Of a DNA stretch of 39,913 nucleotides, positions 37,681 to 39,913 are shown one piece after another. Position 1 is the stretch's first letter. Each line of letters opens with the position of its first letter. The stretch covers positions 1 to 39,913 of IMG/VR virus record IMGVR_UViG_3300032236_000910; one strand, written 5' to 3'. The position numbers and the translations under genes are program-made. This DNA is from a virus. The notes beneath the pieces were generated by a model that ran no database searches, was not told the DNA's origin, and saw only the letters and a list, made by a program, of their open reading frames with translations.

Positions 37681-38328
37681 TTATCCGTTATCCGCAACAA
37701 CAGCCTGACGATCGGGAATTCTCGACATATCTTCGTCTTTCAAAGACTTGATAGCTTCCATGTATTTCTGCTGAAAGATTTGCCGCTGATCATTTTTAAG
37801 GAAAGGCATAGCCTGCAACAGCGTGCCGTACAGCATCGCATTCGGAGCATTTTGCGTAAGCCAGTTTGTCTGATTACTTGAGCTTAACGGAGCAATACGC
37901 TCATAATAAAGAACCTCAAATGAGTATGCCTGATCCGGAGTAGGCGATATAAACCACCAATCCCAGCTCGTATCTGAGTAATACAGAGGTGGCCCAGTAG
38001 TAGCGCTATTCTGCGAGTAATTAATCAGGTACTCGTACTTGCGAAGCAAAAGAGGGTTCTTGTTGCCGCTGGCATCCGTATAGTTGATTGATACAGTCTT
38101 GCGCCACCGAGCTGGCTTAGGCAGGTTTGGACTGCCTGAATTCATGGTTGATTCGACAATCTGCAGTTGCCCCAAGGTTTTGATCTCTTGGGCAATCTCA
38201 AATTCAGCTAAGGTGATGAATGTAGGGATGGCATTGATCGTCGCCTGATCAGACCTTTCGAGATACTGAAGGACGTAATAGGTCAGACTGTCATAAGTCA
38301 TTACCCACGATGGTATGTTTGTAGCCAT
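37681..38328 (-). CDS. Head-tail adaptor protein, SU10 type
   Basis: This 215-aa protein has a pattern I recognise from adaptors of short-tailed phages: FITLAEFEIAQEIKTLGQLQ (42-61), LPKPARWRKTVSINYTDASG (about 73-92), LLRKYEYLINYSQN, PLYYSDTSWDWWFISPTPDQ, then TNWLTQNAPNAMLYGTLLQA and MPFLKNDQR. It should form the ring under the portal that joins head and tail. It lies upstream of the fibre and gp10-like genes. The 57 bp upstream hold no gene. Confidence 0.8.
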   Translation of the reverse strand: MATNIPSWVMTYDSLTYYVLQYLERSDQATINAIPTFITLAEFEIAQEIKTLGQLQIVESTMNSGSPNLPKPARWRKTVSINYTDASGNKNPLLLRKYEYLINYSQNSATTGPPLYYSDTSWDWWFISPTPDQAYSFEVLYYERIAPLSSSNQTNWLTQNAPNAMLYGTLLQAMPFLKNDQRQIFQQKYMEAIKSLKDEDMSRIPDRQAVVADNG

Positions 38329-38385
38329 TTTTTCCCCGTTAATTCGCCTATTTTCCCATCAGGTTGACAATCTCACAAGGTCACT

Positions 38386-38865
38386 TTAGCTAGATAAATA
38401 TAAGGCTCGTTCGTCCTTACGACGGTTTTCTAGGCCCTTTAAAACCTTACCGCTAGCCTTGCAATACTTTAAAAACTCGTCGGCAGCACCTTGGTAATCA
38501 CCGCGATTATGCTTTTGTCGCAAAGTGCTGCGCTGTAGAGTTCCAAGCCCGACGTTAAAAGAGAAGCTGACAAGAGCGTCCATCCAACCTTGGCGGTTAC
38601 CAGCAGTAGGACAATATTTAAGAACTCCATTCTCAAAACGCTCAAGGTCTTTTGCAAGAATTGCATCTACTTCTTCCATCGTAAATGTTCTGTTCCAGCC
38701 TGCAGGACAAGGCATACAAAGCCTGTCGTCAATCTTCATACTGCATTGATTTGGGTCAATTACATGCCCCACACCAACTGTCCAAAGCTTGGCTGGGCAC
38801 TGATATGGCTTTAACCGCACACCCTCATGATGAGCGATCATCTTTAAAGCTTTTTGGCTGATCAT
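38386..38865 (-). CDS. Lysozyme-type endolysin (GH24)
   Basis: This 159-aa enzyme cleaves the glycan strands of peptidoglycan at lysis. HHEGVRLKPYQCPAKLWTVG (12-31) carries the catalytic triad spacing of phage lysozymes: Glu14, eight residues, Cys23 in place of the T4 Asp, five residues, Thr29. VSFSFNVGLG (about 98-107) and LENRRKDERALYL (about 145-157) are further family motifs. No signal peptide or anchor is visible, so it depends on the holin. It overlaps the holin stop by 4 bp. Confidence 0.9.
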   Translation of the reverse strand: MISQKALKMIAHHEGVRLKPYQCPAKLWTVGVGHVIDPNQCSMKIDDRLCMPCPAGWNRTFTMEEVDAILAKDLERFENGVLKYCPTAGNRQGWMDALVSFSFNVGLGTLQRSTLRQKHNRGDYQGAADEFLKYCKASGKVLKGLENRRKDERALYLSS

Positions 38866-39377
38866 TTGCCAAATGCCCTGCCGCCAAAGTGGAAAGTAAT
38901 AATTGCCGCAAACAATGCCTGCGTCTCGTCATCCCATAGCTGATTTGCCAACTCATTAAATTCAACGCCGCTGCTTATGCCTTTGTAGGCCAATGTAGCG
39001 TCTATAGCCACAAGCAGGAAAAAAAACCCATAAGTAATAACAGGGCGAACCGAAGCGCGTAGGTCTTTCATCCATGTAGATGTGCCTTCACCTAACGCCG
39101 CATCATGCGCGTATATTGCGTTCATCTCAGCTTGCTGTGCGCCTATTAAAGATTGGCGAGTATCTGCCTCAGTCTGTGTCTTGATCTCATCAAGCTTGAT
39201 AGCTTCAATCTGCTGTTGAGCTGCGTAGCCTGCTGCGGCTAGTTGTAACTCACGTTCTGTCTGCATTTGAGCCAGCTTTAACTCATGAGACTTGTCAGAC
39301 TTGTCTTGGAAAAAATCTAATAGTTTGGGCAAGCCGCCCATCAAAAATGATATGAATGTCGAAATTAGTGTCAGCAT
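38862..39377 (-). CDS. Holin of the 3-TM (GTA-type) group
   Basis: This 171-aa protein starts with a hydrophobic segment (ISTFISFLMGGLPKLLDFFQ) and a charged helical middle (35-80). Two hydrophobic stretches follow: ASVRPVITYGFFFLLVAIDA (about 109-128) and an end segment ALFAAIITFHFGGRAFGK. The RxSVRPxITY and FHFGxRA patterns match 3-TM holins of gene-transfer-agent type. It should form the membrane holes that release the lysozyme encoded next. Confidence 0.75.
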   Translation of the reverse strand: MLTLISTFISFLMGGLPKLLDFFQDKSDKSHELKLAQMQTERELQLAAAGYAAQQQIEAIKLDEIKTQTEADTRQSLIGAQQAEMNAIYAHDAALGEGTSTWMKDLRASVRPVITYGFFFLLVAIDATLAYKGISSGVEFNELANQLWDDETQALFAAIITFHFGGRAFGK

Positions 39378-39670
39378 TATTCCCCCTGCAATTCCATCAA
39401 TATTTTTGCGCGTAATTCACGCATCTTCTTTGTCTCTTCCATTGCCCTAACAGTAGCGTTGTTCATGTCCATGTAAGCTATTCCCATCACCGGCAAAACT
39501 AGGACTAACACAATACACAGTACCAGTACGGTAATGAGTAAGCTCCACGGAATGTTTGGCTCGTCCTTATTAGAATCATCACCCATAGGAACCACAATAT
39601 TATGAACGCGACCGCGAGTATTGACGTCATCTGCTCCGCGATTTTTCTTTTTATACTTGCCCGTCGCCAT
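39377..39670 (-). CDS. Small membrane protein in lysis module, 97 aa
   Basis: The product has a basic start (MATGKYKKKNRGADDVNTRG), a membrane helix at about residues 42-66 (WSLLITVLVLCIVLVLVLPV) and a charged helix at the end. The ATG has AGGTGG five bases upstream. It overlaps the upstream frame by 166 bp and the holin gene by one base. A spanin-like or holin-modulating role is possible. No lipobox is present. Confidence 0.55.
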   Translation of the reverse strand: MATGKYKKKNRGADDVNTRGRVHNIVVPMGDDSNKDEPNIPWSLLITVLVLCIVLVLVLPVMGIAYMDMNNATVRAMEETKKMRELRAKILMELQGE

Positions 39671-39913
39671 TGAGCCACCTGTTGCTTATGTAGTTCTTGA
39701 CGTTGTACTTCTGCCCGTTCTGCTTTTACCCTGTCACGCATTGCTTCAAATTCTGACCAGATAGCTCCGAGCTGTGGGGGTGCTGAGTACACGAGAGTTT
39801 CGCGTAATTCAGTCTCCAATCTCTGCATTTCTTTAACAGCCATGACCCTGTTAAATGCCTCTTGGTTTACAGACAGTTCAGGATCACGCGCTTTCTTGGT
39901 CTTTAACTCTTCT
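39505..39913 (-). CDS. Coiled-coil membrane protein, N-terminus beyond window
   Basis: The frame is open through the right edge. The visible codons before the internal Met at 39843 read as normal protein (EELKTKKARDPELSVNQEAF), so the true start is probably outside the window. A charged coiled coil (AMRDRVKAERAEVQRQELHK) precedes a membrane helix (SILAVAFIILWFLWVMILIR), and the protein ends YCVLC. It shares 166 bp with the next gene in another frame. This could be a lysis or membrane accessory protein. Confidence 0.5.
   Translation of the reverse strand, partial: EELKTKKARDPELSVNQEAFNRVMAVKEMQRLETELRETLVYSAPPQLGAIWSEFEAMRDRVKAERAEVQRQELHKQQVAQWRRASIKRKIAEQMTSILAVAFIILWFLWVMILIRTSQTFRGAYSLPYWYCVLC

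Noticed and set aside
1-39913. tRNA genes
   Set aside because: No cloverleaf with proper acceptor, anticodon and T arms was found. The GTGG-TGCAAGT-CCAC hairpin in the 25.2 kb leader resembles a T arm, but the rest of a tRNA is missing.
1-39913. CRISPR array, insertion sequence or integrase
   Set aside because: No regularly spaced direct repeats, no transposase and no recombinase motif were seen on either strand.
1-39913. Recoded TAG stop across the genome
   Set aside because: TAG ends the gene at 16691 right before the next start, and also ends the primase-like gene, so it appears to work as a normal stop.
1-39913. Circular or terminally redundant contig
   Set aside because: The two ends share no visible overlap. 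Joining them makes the left-edge gene stop after ten unlikely codons.

Overview
The window is a fragment of a tailed double-stranded DNA phage (Caudoviricetes) genome. The order terminase, portal, scaffold, capsid is intact. There are no ribosomal or tRNA genes, and nearly all genes are tightly packed with ATGA or TAATG overlaps. A portal, a head-tail adaptor of the phage SU10 type and a P22 gp10-like protein are present, while tape measure, tail tube and sheath genes are absent, so a short-tailed (podovirus-like) particle is likely. Lipoproteins, a GH24 lysozyme and a 3-TM holin suggest a Gram-negative host. The protein set resembles uncultured freshwater phages of Proteobacteria, but the host is an inference. 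Both ends cut through genes, and joining the two ends does not extend the left gene sensibly, so this is not a closed circle as given.

Layout. (1) 1-13116, leftward: head module. Transcription from an extended -10 promoter at 13088-13116 reads small and large terminase, a small ORF, a 1294-aa polyvalent protein (PcfJ-like and Gp88-like parts), portal, three small genes, a GroES-like co-chaperonin, scaffold, a decoration-type protein and the major capsid protein. An intrinsic terminator follows at 249-276. (2) 13113-19619, leftward: a bank of small early genes with a RuvC-like resolvase, an HNH nuclease, an OB-fold protein and a 2OG-Fe(II) oxygenase, divided by four promoters that share one motif. 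(3) 19620-20119: non-coding and rich in inverted repeats, with a 19-bp stem ending in a T-run. (4) 20120-25148, leftward: replication and regulation (Toprim primase-like, SF2 helicase, ParB-like, two HTH proteins, small membrane proteins and a lipoprotein). (5) 25149-25346: divergent control region with overlapping promoters and an operator-like inverted repeat. (6) 25347-27326, the only rightward block: SSB-like protein, lipoprotein, PD-(D/E)XK exonuclease and two small ORFs, meeting a strong terminator. (7) 27401-39913, leftward: ejection, tail and lysis genes, including a virion protein with an M15 peptidase motif, fibre, gp10-like protein, adaptor, lysozyme, holin and membrane proteins.

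How it fits together. The 25.15-25.35 kb region can fire a rightward recombination operon and a leftward replication operon. Four more leftward promoters with the same TCTAATT-N3-TGTTA motif feed the small-gene bank, so one regulator could control all early leftward transcription. The head operon uses a different promoter without that motif. No DNA or RNA polymerase and no integrase are visible here. The least expected items are the structured RNA-like element at 19.95-20.05 kb, the promoter family, a dispersed GAGTAATT-N-AATTACTC palindrome, the GroES-like gene inside the head cassette and a short DGSA motif shared by portal and scaffold.
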